In this document: positions 1 to 11,096 of the stretch, piece by piece
Layout: each line of letters starts with the position of its first letter
Position numbering within the stretch: the first letter of the stretch is position 1
Source: Clytia hemisphaerica
Lineage: Eukaryota; Cnidaria; Hydrozoa; Leptothecata; Clytiidae
Direction: 5' to 3'
Length of the DNA stretch: 64,000 nt
Assembly (NCBI GenBank): GCA_902728285.1
Contig: CACVBU010000910.1
Span: 1,496,080 to 1,560,079, forward strand
Notes under the pieces: model-generated
Told to the model about the DNA's origin: nothing
The model's input: only the letters and a program-made list of their open reading frames with translations
The model's database searches: none
Made by a program: the position numbers and the translations under genes

Positions 1-324
1 TTTGATAGAAGCTTCTTTCAATTGCTAAGAAAAAGTGAGACGCATCCACGAGTTTGCATTTTTAAGCATAATCTAGGCTAACATTTGGTAAAAATATGCT
101 AAACCCAACCTTGACGCTATGGAAAATGTATTTCCTGAATTTGGCTTTTTTTCGCTGGGATTTAACAGATTTTTGGAATTTCCCTTAAAACATCTTTAGC
201 CTTTTCAATCTTTAGATCTAAGCATCTCCGGGCCAGTTTTGGACTTTCGTATGCTTATAAAAACGACATGTACAAAAACTTGCTTTATCCAAGAAAAAAT
301 TTAAATCTAAAATATTATACTAAC

Positions 325-2723
325 CTTGTCTTTCTCGAGGGCTATTTCAACTGAAACTTTGGTCACCTAGGAAAAAAAACAAAAAAAACATAAAACTTAT
401 TTTTTCTCTATGGACGGTATAATGGTACGTTTTATTCCTTTTAAATTAAAACAGAGTCAATTTTCATCAAATGTCGCGAGGGCAAATAGAGGTTACTCCC
501 TTAAGTTACTCTTTAGTGGGGGGGGGTACGAGGGTCCTGGACACCGAAATCTTTTCACAAAATCACCGCAAGACGGACACATTTTGCTTTTTATCAGTTT
601 CTTTTTTCAAAAATTTTAATATGAGATAGGATACGAGGGATTTCTGAGAAGTAACCCTTGATTCAGCACCGTTTCTCCGACGTTTTAAGCAAGATTATCA
701 TATCAGCGATTTAAAAATTTAACATTTTCCGTCACCGGAAAGCATTTCAAACACCGACACATTTTTTGTTGATAACCGAATTACCGACGCGAAAAAGGTC
801 AGTAGCGACACACCGACAAACTGATACGCCCCACTCTTTAGATAACACTCCTTTGCACAAGCACACAGGAACATCTTCACAACATGGCATAAAACATGCA
901 GAATTCTACGAAACTTCATCATACCTTATTTTCGAGTTCTTCTATTTGTAACTTTAATTGTGCATTGTTCGATAGGCTGTCAGAATAAACAAACATAAAT
1001 CTGCATTATATTGAGTTGATGGTTTAACTTGATAATACGCTTACTAACAATTTGCTTTTACATTTTAACATGAAAATAAAAAATAGGTATGGAATCAATG
1101 ATATACCTGAGAGCCAGCTCTTTTCTCAATTTATCATTTTCTACTTGTAGTTTACAACCAACCAAAGGTAAGGGTTTTTTCGTGAAAACATAATCCGTAA
1201 GACCAGGGAACCGTTCTAAAAAATGTAAAAAAATAGTTTCCTTTTCTCTGTTAATAGTTTGACTGTATGTCATGGTACTTTAAAACGATGTAGGATGAGG
1301 GATACTACCTGATAGATCAGTGTTAATTTGTTCATAATTTTGAGCAGAGAACTCAAGTTTGTTCATATAGGCCGTGGCCAGTGGATCACTAAAGTTTCAA
1401 ATATAAAGAAAAAATTCAAAATGTCCGTGACCAACTTTTTGATATGTTTCCTAGTCAATTTGAGGGTGCTGATTTGGAATTTAAATGTTACCAAGCTTGA
1501 AAACCCGCAGTTTTTGAGTAATTTGCGATTTTCTGCGTTCTCAGGCAAAATTGTAAGCCTAAAAATTCAAGATTTTTGGGGGGTCTTCAAAATCAAAAAA
1601 GACCTATACCAAGTGATAAAGCTCTTCAAACTGAGCAAAAAAATGTATTACATCAAAGTCTCAACTTTTCTTGATCAAAAGTTATGGGCGTTTTTGTTGT
1701 CAAAAAGTGTTAAAATTTTGCATGAATTATGCATATTGTGGGGAAATTCCCTGTTTTCAATCATTTTTTGATTGAAAAAATTGAAACGTTTTTGGGTCAC
1801 TGGCCACGGCCTAATATTATTTCTATTTGTAGTATTTGTTCATATTATTTCTATTTGTAGTAGGGGGGGATTTGTTCGATTTGTTCGACCTAACTCAAGA
1901 TCTTAAAAATAGTGTTTTCACCCAGAAGCAGCTACTTTAATGGGATAAACTTTCACGGGGATTAATTTTCGCGGATTTTGCGGATTTGGGTGTCATCCGC
2001 GAAAATCCGCGAAATTAAGTCCCAATGGAAATTTGGAACGGCCTCGCATCCGCGAAATATTTCTAAACAAAACTCAAAATATGTTAAATAAATACTATTT
2101 CAATGGTTATTTGCATCAAAGAAGCGCAAATAATGCGTATTTCAACAACCAACATGCATGATTTGACAGTAAAAGTCACAAAATCGTGACAATATTGCCA
2201 CCCAGTAGTGCCACCCGCGAAATTAAGTCCCCACGAAATTTTCGAATTTAGCGGATAGGCCCAACCGCGAAATTTAATCCCCGCGAAAGTTTATCCTATT
2301 AAAGTATTCTGTCCACTTTTTGCACTCAATATCTCAAGTTAGATACAGAAATCACCTATACTCTCAATATATCTCTAGTCTTAATTTTTTGAGAGCTTTC
2401 CAAAAATATATCACAGGTCTCTCTTTTCTCAAGCTAAAATTTTCATTAAATCTTTGACCCTATGATTTTTGCCTGAGACCATCATATTTGTCCGAAAAAC
2501 AAAATTAACACCTAAGTTATTTTGATTCCCCTACCCCTTAGCTTTCCGAAAATGTATAACAAGCGCTTTGACTAAAAAAGTCAAACCTTTTACAAATTTA
2601 AAATTCAGCTAATAGATGTAATTATCAATTTTCATTAAAAACAAAAGTACATCTTTCACTTCAAAGACACCATATGAACGAATAAAAGCTTACCTCTTCT
2701 CTGACGGAGTGGATATCGTCTAT
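325..2723 (-). CDS. candidate minus-strand exons of an unidentified coiled-coil gene
   Basis: Three short open segments on the minus strand have good acceptor and donor sites. They are 2694-2723 (IDDIHSVREE, after a TTTTTCAG acceptor, before GTAAGC), 1107-1143 (ENDKLRKELAL, before GTATAT) and 325-366 (VTKVSVEIALEKDK, between CCTAG and GTTAGT). The residues are charged and heptad-like, as in a coiled coil. Their reading phases do not join directly: the first ends in phase 0, the second needs phase 1, and the third reads only in phase 0. Further exons must therefore lie between them, or some of the three are false. They may continue the gene seen at 6.3-8.4 kb and run off the left edge. I do not recognise the protein. 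Confidence 0.35.
1370..1811. mobile_element. MITE with GGCCGTGGCCAGTG inverted ends, TA target duplication
   Basis: The ends GGCCGTGGCCAGTG and CACTGGCCACGGCC are inverted repeats flanked on both sides by TA (1368-1369 and 1812-1813). The 442-bp interior is AT-rich. Its 147-codon open frame is low-complexity and shows no domain. A TA target site suggests Tc1/mariner-type mobilisation, which is inference. Confidence 0.75.
1935..2304. mobile_element. MITE, CTTTAATGGGATAAAC ends with iterated TTTCGCGG-type motifs
   Basis: This is a 370-bp element with inverted ends (CTTTAATGGGATAAACTTTC at the left, its complement at the right) flanked by TA on both sides. The arms are built from repeats of a CGCGGA/CCGCGAAA motif. 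It has the same design as the element at 2889-3281: CTTTA terminus, TA duplication and repeated CGCGAAA. Confidence 0.8.
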
Positions 2724-2888
2724 CTGAAAAAGAGTATGTTATGTTGTTAAGAATAAGTCTAGCATAAGCATTTTAATTTTTTTCTAATTTCAGGGAACCC
2801 CTCCGTACTAAAATCTCTGACATCATTTTAGTGCTGCCTGGTGGTATACCTAATAAAACCTAGAAGATATTTTTAGTACTATGGGGTA

Positions 2889-3281
2889 CTTTAGGCGTAC
2901 AAACTTTCGCGAGCAGAAACTTTCGCGATTTTCGCGAATTTTGGCCATTTTCGCGAAAGTAAATGTCTTTAAAAATTCTATGAAGGGCCATTCGCGAAAG
3001 TTTATGCTCGCGAAATATTCTTGACAAAATAGAAAATCTGTAAAACTTTGTCAAACTTTGAATAAAATGTAACTTTTATGACACTTTTTAGCCTGCTAAA
3101 AGACTAATAAGTCCAAGGACAAATGTATCAAGCCAATCCAAGAAGTATTTGTCCCTCTAAGCCATTTTTGCGTGTGAAAATTCTCAATTTTACGTCTTGA
3201 TTCGCGAAAGTAAATGTCGTGAATTTCGCGATTTTTCGTCCTCGCGAAAGTTTCTGCTCGCGAAAGTTTGTACGCCTAAAG
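2889..3281. mobile_element. MITE, CTTTAGGCGTACAAACTTTC ends with iterated TTTCGCGA motif
   Basis: This is a 393-bp element with inverted ends of about 40 bp flanked by TA (2887-2888 and 3282-3283). The arms iterate TTTCGCGAGCAGAAAC. It is a relative of the element at 1935-2304. A single-ended trace starting CACTTTAAGCGAATAAATTT is seen near 36350. Confidence 0.8.
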
Positions 3282-3415
3282 TAGCTTGTTTCTCAACATC
3301 GAAGAAAGGTAAGAAACGAGTTTTTAACTGTTTCCCATGAAAAACGTTAATTTGCTTTTTGTTTGATTATGATTATGTTTGAACAGAATACGCATGCGCT
3401 AAAAAGTTTTAAAAC

Positions 3416-3727
3416 TTGTGTGTTTTGAATTTGAAATCACTCGCTATTTGCATTATACAACACGCCTTGTGTAGAACAATTAGTTTATTTTTAGACGTTT
3501 ATCATTATTTTTCGTTGTTGGTGCCACATACAAGAACCAAATACGTCACAATGATCTACAGCTACGCCAAAGCCATTCACCGTTATTTCACCAACAAAAG
3601 TCGTCCCCACGAACTACCAAAGACAGGAATTCCTTACGAAATCACGGATTTACCAACAAGAAGTTTGCAGGAGGTTGAACAATTATCGGACATTTTAGTT
3701 GGTTTCTCATGCCTGATGGAACAATAG
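3416..3727 (+). CDS. unrecognised open frame, possible coding relic
   Basis: This is a 103-codon frame. The stretch from the internal Met near residue 45 onward has ordinary amino-acid composition (YSYAKAIHRYFTNK, then PYEITDLPTRSLQEVEQL). The segment is less AT-rich than its surroundings. I recognise no domain, no clear splice sites and no neighbouring exon in phase. It could be a transposon fragment or an old exon. Confidence 0.2.
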   Translation: MCVLNLKSLAICIIQHALCRTISLFLDVYHYFSLLVPHTRTKYVTMIYSYAKAIHRYFTNKSRPHELPKTGIPYEITDLPTRSLQEVEQLSDILVGFSCLMEQ

Positions 3728-3728
3728 T

Positions 3729-4039
3729 TCGGTGCCGCGGTTTCCTTCCGCAGGTTGCTCCTGTTTGGCGCTTGAATTTACACCTCGTTTCAAACCTTTA
3801 AGGGTGGGGTTTTTCACAAAAGTATCGGGGTTATAGCCCTATGGATTTCCTCCATCATCGGCTCTTAGATTAGTAGTTCGTAATACCTCAAATACAAAGG
3901 ACTATAAACAACTTGGCATAAATTTCATGCCAATTTTAGTCAACATAGAAAATTTACAATAATTTCGCAAGATTTATTTTAGCAAAAAGGGAAAAGTCAA
4001 AGAAAATATTTAATTAAATCATGTGTAAATCTATTGGAT
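3729..4039. other. no feature seen
   Basis: Sequence between the open frame and the next transposon. No convincing exon, tRNA or inverted repeat was found. Confidence 0.5.
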
Positions 4040-4042
4040 TAA

Positions 4043-5232
4043 GGGAGCGGTCATAAAGTATCTACTAGGGGGGGGGTGGAGGATTCTAAGGGGGGGGTTC
4101 GAAATTTTTTTCGAGGGTTTAGGGGGGGGGTTCCAATTTTTTTTTGAGGGTTCCAATTTTTTTAGGGAAACTCAAGAGAAAATGTAGGAAGTCTAATTTC
4201 ATAGTTTTACGTTTGAAGATTTCAAAATTTTTTCGGCCTTACGCCCGACAACTCATAATTGATCTTATTGGATATATGTACATTTTATATTGGCATTATT
4301 TGGGCATCATCGCCTTGCCCTTTTGGTTTGTAACATTGAGCTAGGTAAGGGAAGTAGATTAGTGGCTCTCACAGCTCACCAGAGTGGTTTGAAAAAGTAC
4401 TTCTTAAAAGAAATTTGTCAAAACAAAGTGTCTTTTAGCTAAAATGGCGGTGAAAAATATTGAAATTTTCGCCACGTCGTCATTTTTCTGAGAAAAATTA
4501 TCTAATAATCTGATTAGATGATCAGGTACAAAACTTCAATTTTAAGTATCAACAGCTCATGTATTTTATTTGAGTGGCTTTATTTTTGGTGCTATAATAT
4601 GGGGCATTTTAGACAGATTAAAAGCTGAAAATTGAAAAAGTTTCCGCCGGCGCAAACCATGGTTGCGCCTCCTTTGTTCTAAACACCTTAACATTTCAAA
4701 TTACAACAAACAAATTCTAAGTTTCTTGACTCAAAGATTCCGGGCGTTACTTTCAACCATACTGCTCTTACAGTTTAATATTTTCACTTAATAATGGAGG
4801 GCGCAAATAAGGACAAAAAATACCACAGGGGCGCCAATTTCATAGTTTGCACCCCCAGAAAATAAACCCAGGTCGCTACTGGGGAAAATAAGCCGTATTT
4901 TTTTCCAAATCTTACAGAAGCTCAGAGAAAACCACTTGATGATTCTTGTCTTAACCCTGTCATACTTTAACTTAACAGGGCTAAACTATCTCCCTTACCT
5001 TATTTTGACATAAAAACTGTCATACAAACAAATAATACTCTTTGTACCGCATCTGTATGAATTTTTTTTCGCGTAAAAATTTTTTTAGTAGGGGGGGGTG
5101 CGAAAAAATATTGGGCCTTATGAGGGGGGGTTCGAAAATTTTTTCCAGGTTAGGGGAGGGGGTGCGAATTTTTTTTTGGATTTTTCAAAATATCCTTCAC
5201 CCCCCTCTAGTAGATACTTTATGACCGCTCCC
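4043..5232. mobile_element. PIF/Harbinger-like non-autonomous element, TAA target duplication
   Basis: The 1,190-bp element has ends GGGAGCGGTCATAAAGTATC and its complement, inverted over about 35 bp and continuing into G-rich tracts. It is flanked by TAA on both sides (4040-4042 and 5233-5235). A three-base TWA duplication with GGG-starting ends is the PIF/Harbinger signature; assignment beyond that is inference. There is no transposase frame inside. Confidence 0.75.
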
Positions 5233-5236
5233 TAAG

Positions 5237-6180
5237 AATGATGACATCATCAAAAAATGTCATTTTAACCCTGTAGCTTAGATGAAGCACAAGTTGAAAA
5301 AACTTAACTAGAAAGAATAAAACAAATGTGAAGTCAAGAAACATCAGTAAGGAATTACTCTGATAATAAACACACATAACCTTATTAAGACGCCGTTTAT
5401 TAGTTTTCAAAAATATCTCCAGTTCATGTCAAATAACTCTAAATAGCAAGGTTATTGTCTATAATTACCTTATTCTAGGGGTAAGTAGTAAGATTTAAAA
5501 TCCCTGGAAATTACCCCCTCCCTGTTTAGAAAAATTTGAAGATTTTTCAACCCCATGTTTATTAGATACCTAAGAGTAAAACAATTCAATACAAGTCTTA
5601 TCAATGAACTTCTCTCTAATTTTACCTTGGTGTTGTGGTACGGTTGCAACATTTAAGCTTGTTTCTATGAATAAAAAAATAAGGAAGAAATAGCGATAAG
5701 GATCTCCTGGCAATAACATGACATTTATAAGCATTGCTTTTTTGAAAAAAGCTTTAGTATTTGAAAGCTCTATTTTGCAATGCATTTAGAAATATCAAAC
5801 CGTAGCTACAAAGGCAAAGAAACGCCATGGTTTCAGAGTAAAGCAAATTTTGGACCTAGACTACTGACTTAGAATCTATAAAGGTAACATGCACAGCGGG
5901 AGTCATGCAGTTGGTACCAGACATCATGATGACAAACTTAATTAAAAAATTATTAAAAAAATATATAAAAGAATAAATTAAAAATTCATAAATCCTCTGC
6001 GTGGATTTTAAACTCCAATTTTATTGGTATGTTGAAAACCAGCAAATATATGTTTAGCATTTCTAGATTAAAAGTTATGCAAGGGTGGTGGAAAACACCA
6101 CCTTGATAATAGAAACCCACCAAAAAAGCTTGCTAAAAGGGTTACACAACGCTTATATTTTACATATCTGTATAAAAGAA
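5237..6180. other. AT-rich stretch without recognised genes
   Basis: Several 60-70-codon frames on the minus strand (5219-5785) are overlapping, AT-driven and show no domain or splice context. Nothing else could be supported. Confidence 0.45.
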
Positions 6181-6351
6181 GATGAGCTGTTCATGAGATA
6201 AGTTTGTAAAGAGTGAGACGATGAACTGAAAAACAAACGGACAAAGGTGAAGGTTAAATTATATGGACCTCCTTCTAGTTTAAAAATGCACGAGGAAAAG
6301 GTTCAAATTTCAATTAAACATTATAACTTTAATATATGAATATATAAATAC

Positions 6352-8424
6352 CTGATTTTTTCCGACGTTGTTTCAAATTTGTTTTCGAACTTTGCTGTAC
6401 GGCCAGTGAGCACGATGTAAATACTGTCCGTTGTTTCTCTGTATTAAGATATTATGAATTACTTTACAAATAAGGACTCCCTTATTACGGGTCGTGGAAA
6501 AAAAAATCAGGAGTATAATATTATCAAAATGACTAAATTAAAGAAAGACTAGAAAGTAAGATGAAACAAGCAACATGCTGAACGGACTTACCTGGTGATC
6601 AAAATCAGATAAAAATAGGACAAATAGCAAGAGAGTAAGAAAGTGTAATGCACAGCTTGGATAGATTACCGTGAGTATCACAGCTCAAATTAGTCCAAGA
6701 AGTGCAAAAAACCCATGTTAGGCACTTTTCTGCCCAAATTTGCTCAAAAAATTATTTTTTCGAAAATCGGGCTCCATCCTGCTCCATCAGAAATTAAATA
6801 TTACCATTTTATATCACTATGCAAAAAATGAGAAAAAGATACCAAGCCAATCTCGAGAAATGCTCATTTTCCCTAAATATGACAAAAGGGAAATTCCCCA
6901 AATAAGAAAATCCGATTTTTAAGGGCAAAAAAGAATTTCCGGAAAAAAACGGCTTGGGTTACGTTTTAGAGAACCTTGCCTTTTATCCTTGTCCAAAAAA
7001 TTTGAAAAAACTAATAAAGCAATTTCACAGTCCAGAAAACCCCATTTTTAGGCACTTTTTGGTCCGAATTTGCCCAAAAATTTTTTTATTGAAAATCGGA
7101 CTTCATCAGATTTTAAATATTACCATTTTACATCAAAGTGCAAAAAATCAAAAAAAAATATCAATCCAATCGCCAGAAATGCTCTTTTCCCCTAAAAATG
7201 ACATAAGGGAATTTCCCCAAATAAGAAAATTCGATTTTTACGGCTCCGTCACTTTTTGGGAATCACCAATTTGCATCACTGTGCAAAAAATAAAAATAAA
7301 CTAATGAGCCGATCCCGAGAAAAGCTTGTAACAGACAAACGGACAACGGTCAAATTAAAGGACCTCCAGGTAGGTCCAAAAAGTGGGAAAATCTAAGCCT
7401 TTTGGCAATTTATAGTGTTCTGTTGAACCATTTTATTGGAGGTTCAGGTTTTAGTTAACAATTACTACTTTAATATGAATATATAATTACCTGTTTTTTT
7501 CACAATTTTTTGAAACCGACTTTGGCTGACAACGAATGATACAAAGAACTGCTGCTTTAAGGTCAAATTTCAAAAGGGAAAAAATGTCCCCATTAATTTT
7601 GTCCAAGATTGAGAAAATCAAAATTCTAGAATGACCAAAGCAATCTGAACAAAACTTTTAAGTATCAATTCCAAACCTTAACTTTTTGTATTAAAATACA
7701 AAAAGTTAAGGTTTGGAATTGATACTTAATAGTCATTCAATTGCATTGTAGTCAGGCTTTTCAAACTCTATAATACTACACATACTTGAAGGGCCAGAAG
7801 GCATGGCGATCCTTTTTCTCTTCTTCCTTTTTGGCTTCCTATTAGTTGATGCTAAAAAAAGTTTTAAAGGGACCAATTAGTCCCCTTAAGTCGAATAAAA
7901 TTAGGTTTCTAAAATAATGTGACTTGGATTTGATATATAGATACCTAGAACCACTAGGAAAATCCTGCAGTTGATTAAAGAAGTTTTAGGACCATTTTTA
8001 GGTATTTTATGGTGACGTAAATTTGTGGTTATCAAAACCATGAAAAAAATGACGAAATTGGGGTTGCTCTTTGAAATTTGTCAATTATTCCCCCTTAAAT
8101 GATTGGAAATGGCCCATATTACTTCCTGACCTCATTGGCTACACACTAAGGTTTTTGTTTTAAAACTAGACTTAAAAGATGGCCATTGAAGCATACAACT
8201 GAAAGTGGTATGGTTTATGGACTTATAAAAGGAAACTAACCTGATTGTTTACATGCTGTTTGATGTTCTGAAAAATCAAAATATGATATAAAATAATGTA
8301 TTTATACCAGGTGTTTTCAGATACAGTTAAAATCTGTCGGCAAAAAGCCAAGTTGCAAGTAAAAATAAATAAACCTTTCAGGTATTTGGTAAGTGCATAA
8401 GAGACTGAATCAGATGTGGATGCT
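6352..8424 (-). CDS. internal exons of an unidentified minus-strand gene
   Basis: Four exons join in frame with GT-AG introns. They are 8375-8424 (phase 2 to 1; STSDSVSYALTKYLK), 8241-8267 (HQTACKQS), 7786-7851 (a basic stretch KPKRKKRKRIAMPSGPS that resembles a nuclear-localisation signal) and then either 7491-7554 or 6352-6436. The last two exons have the same start and end phases and lie in duplicated DNA, so only one can follow 7786-7851 in frame. Exon 6352-6436 reads TTDSIYIVLTGRTAKFENKF and looks the better preserved. No family is recognised. A further exon is needed upstream because 8375 must be entered in phase 2. Confidence 0.5.
6567..7377 (+). repeat. GGACCTACCT-ended repeat element, two internal units
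   Basis: It starts with a CAAGCAACATGCTGAA block next to GGACTTACCT and ends with GGACCTCCAGGTAGGTCC. Two internal units of about 340 bp carry the CCCAAATTTGCCCAAA and TGCAAAAAATCAGAAAAA motifs. The same family recurs at 40301-41994, 57965-58306 and 63556-64000. A further 3' end lies near 6180-6290. Confidence 0.75.
7658..7729. repeat. perfect 35-bp palindrome with a 2-nt loop
   Basis: Arms 7658-7692 and 7695-7729 are exact reverse complements over 35 bases (TTAAGTATCAATTCCAAACC at the outer end) around AA. It lies in an intron of the minus-strand gene and would form a stable cruciform or RNA hairpin. Confidence 0.9.
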
Positions 8425-8899
8425 CTAAAGCTTAAGGTGTTCAAATACATTTACTAACATACAAATAGCCCATAGATTCCACAGCTATTCCGCCCAGTTA
8501 ATCAATTTACTATATCAATTGGAGATTGAGAAAAAGTCGGCCAAAATGGCAGGGAAGTTTTCTTTTGTCTTCTCAAAATACACCTTGGGAATTCAAAGTG
8601 GGAAGGAGGAAAATTAAGCTCCACTAAAGACCAGACATGGTGGTTCCAGTTACACAATCCTCAATAAAGGGTTCGAATCAATTGTCAAGGATGACATGAC
8701 CCCCTAGCTAATCAATTTTTCGAGACACAAAAATTGTGGCTTTTATACAAAAATCGACTTAATCACCGTAACAGTTCCCGAACATTGTATGCTGTTAGCT
8801 CTCTGGGATTCAAACGAAAGACTTGAGGGCAGATTGTCATTCCATGGCAAATTTAAAATAAATGGAAATCACCTTCATTATTAAGCCCTACAAAACAAC

Positions 8900-10360
8900 C
8901 TAATCATAGGTAACATTAACTTTCGAAAATTGAAGCTTTGGAGTTACCAATCGCAATATGGCAACCTCTGCTAGGGAAATGTTGGTACAACAGCATTTAC
9001 AACTGCCAAGCATTATCTTCATCAAACCCTGTCGAGAGTGACAAACAAATTGTCTCTGCATTGAACAAGTTAAGCTTGAGCAAACTGAAAACAACCCTTT
9101 CAAAACACCTAAACTGGCAAGCTCTTTGTAGTGATGAAACCTTTGACCCACTTATTGGGTCCAAAATTCTCACTGACTTCAATGCCCTACCTTGATTTGA
9201 TTTACATAATTATTCTGAATTTCTCAAAGTGGCAAACAAAGCATTAAATCTACTTTCAGATTTCTTGAACTTCTGACAGTGACACTGTAACCAAAAGTCT
9301 GAGTCTGTGAAATTCTTTGAAAGTAAATCATTAAGTGACAATTGTAACGTTTGGAACTTATTTAAAGAAATTTCAGGAAAAAATAATCAGCCCAAAACTT
9401 TATCGCTGTGAAAATAGGCTTAAAATATGGAAAAACCACTCAGAAAAGCAACTTGAAATCCCAGTGGTAATTGGTGAAAATGATGTTGTAAAAATTTTCA
9501 ACAAGCTTAACAAAATTCGAAAAGGTGAATTCGTCAATTGAAGAAATATAAAACGCCTTTGACCAAATGAAGAACAGAAAGGCTTGGAACTGATTTTCTA
9601 CCAGAAGAGTTTTGGAAAATTGAAGAGCTCCAACAGCACCTTCTTGACTTCTGCAAAGCAACCTACAATGATAACAAGCCAAGCGAATAGGGCCTCTTGG
9701 GCACCTGTTCAGAAAAAAGGACATCCAATTAAAACTGACAATTACAGAAGAATCTGTCTTGCTCAAACCACTTTGAGTCGTCTGATCCTAAAGTGTATTC
9801 TCCCTGCCATTGAGAAAGTATTAAGACCAAACGAAAATGGATTTTGTGAAAACCAATCACTGTCACCTCATCTCCTAACTCGCCGAAGATTAATCAAAGA
9901 GATCAAGAACCATAATCAGGAGGCAATTCTTGTCTTTGTTGCCTTCAAAAAGGTATTTGATTCAATCATCTGTGATAAAATATTTTTGATTTTGGAAGCC
10001 TACATGATTTTGATGGTAACAGTCAATGCAATCCAGACAATCAATTAAAGATAAGTATAGTATATGTATAGTATCCACACACATCGTAACCAGAGTCATT
10101 CTTGGAGATCTGTTCACACCCTTACTATTTATTTTATGTCTTCAATTTACTATACATACTTCAATTGTTGGTTCTGATAAATTTTTTCTCTAACGATGCA
10201 GGGTCAAAGATACCCTCTACAAATTCACAGTGACCTTGATTTTGCCTTATCTAGTCAATCATTGTCAAGGCCAAAAAACCTTCTACTGAGAGTGGAAAGA
10301 GTCTGTTAATCAGTAGGCCAATTTCTCAACTCCAAGAGAACAAATTCACGATAGTCAACT
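8900..10360 (+). mobile_element. decayed LINE (non-LTR retrotransposon) with reverse transcriptase
   Basis: The frame at 9584-10048 carries a reverse-transcriptase core: PVQKKGHPIKTDNYRRICL, then the finger/palm segment ending FVAFKKVFDSI, which corresponds to FxDFxKAFDSI in LINEs. Upstream frames at 8938-9195 and 9335-9541 look like the region between endonuclease and RT. Near 10230 a remnant reading DLDFA followed by LSSQ marks the FADD region after a small deletion. Stops and frameshifts make it inactive. It sits in what may be an intron of the minus-strand gene. Confidence 0.8.
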
Positions 10361-10672
10361 AAAACAACGCCACTCCACTAAGATCGCTGGACAAGAACAA
10401 TAACAATAATAATCCTCCTCCTAGATCTAAATCAAGGGAACTTCAAGTCTTTTTAGCCAAAGATTCCAATTTCCGACAAATCTCTGTACAACAAACTTGA
10501 AAGAAAGAGGAAAGAGGCTGTTCAAGTATTGAAATCAAATGTAGAGGTGGTCATGCTTCACGTCAAAATGGACCTAACTCTCAGCTGCTTATGTGGTTAC
10601 CACGCATTGCCAGAGTAAAGGTAATTTCCAGACATTATTGAAAGGCGTTGGTTAAGTGTTGGTATAACTTAC

Positions 10673-10723
10673 CAGCTTGTTTTTGCTTTTGTTGCTGTTC
10701 TCTCTTCTTATTAGGTTGAATTT
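10673..10723 (-). CDS. candidate exon, lysine/glutamine-rich
   Basis: A 51-nt minus-strand segment lies between a pyrimidine-rich acceptor (CTTCTTAAAG) and a consensus donor (GTAAGT). Two frames are open. One reads IQPNKKREQQQKQKQA, plausible for a basic low-complexity linker. It could belong to the same gene as the exons at 6.3-8.4 and 14.5-15.7 kb, but phases do not connect it directly to either. Confidence 0.35.
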
Positions 10724-11096
10724 CTTTAAGAAGAATAAAAAATAGATATACCTTAAAAGTTTTCTCACAATTAAGTGAACACGTCAATTTTGTGTAAGGC
10801 GGGAAACTAATGGTACATTTTCAATACATGTTTTTTTTAATAAGCATAATGTTTATAAGCATATAAAGGCTCAGATTTGCAGAATTCCTAAGCATAACAT
10901 AAGCATATAATGTCAGCCTGGAATATTGTTCAAGTTGTCATTTTTTATCTGTTTAAAAAGGTTTGGTAGAGGTCAAGTAAAAAAAGACATTCCACGGCTA
11001 CATAGCGCTCTTCGTTTTTTAAAAAATGGAGAATTTTTAATAAAATACAAAAACATGAAAAAAAGGACCAAATTTCAACAAAAAACGGTATCGCCT

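Noticed and set aside
1328..1771. 147-codon open frame as a gene
   Set aside because: It lies almost wholly inside a TA-flanked MITE, is low-complexity F/K/L-rich and has no domain.
4144..5224. Open frames in the 4-5 kb region
   Set aside because: They fall inside the TAA-flanked element and derive from its G-rich inverted ends.
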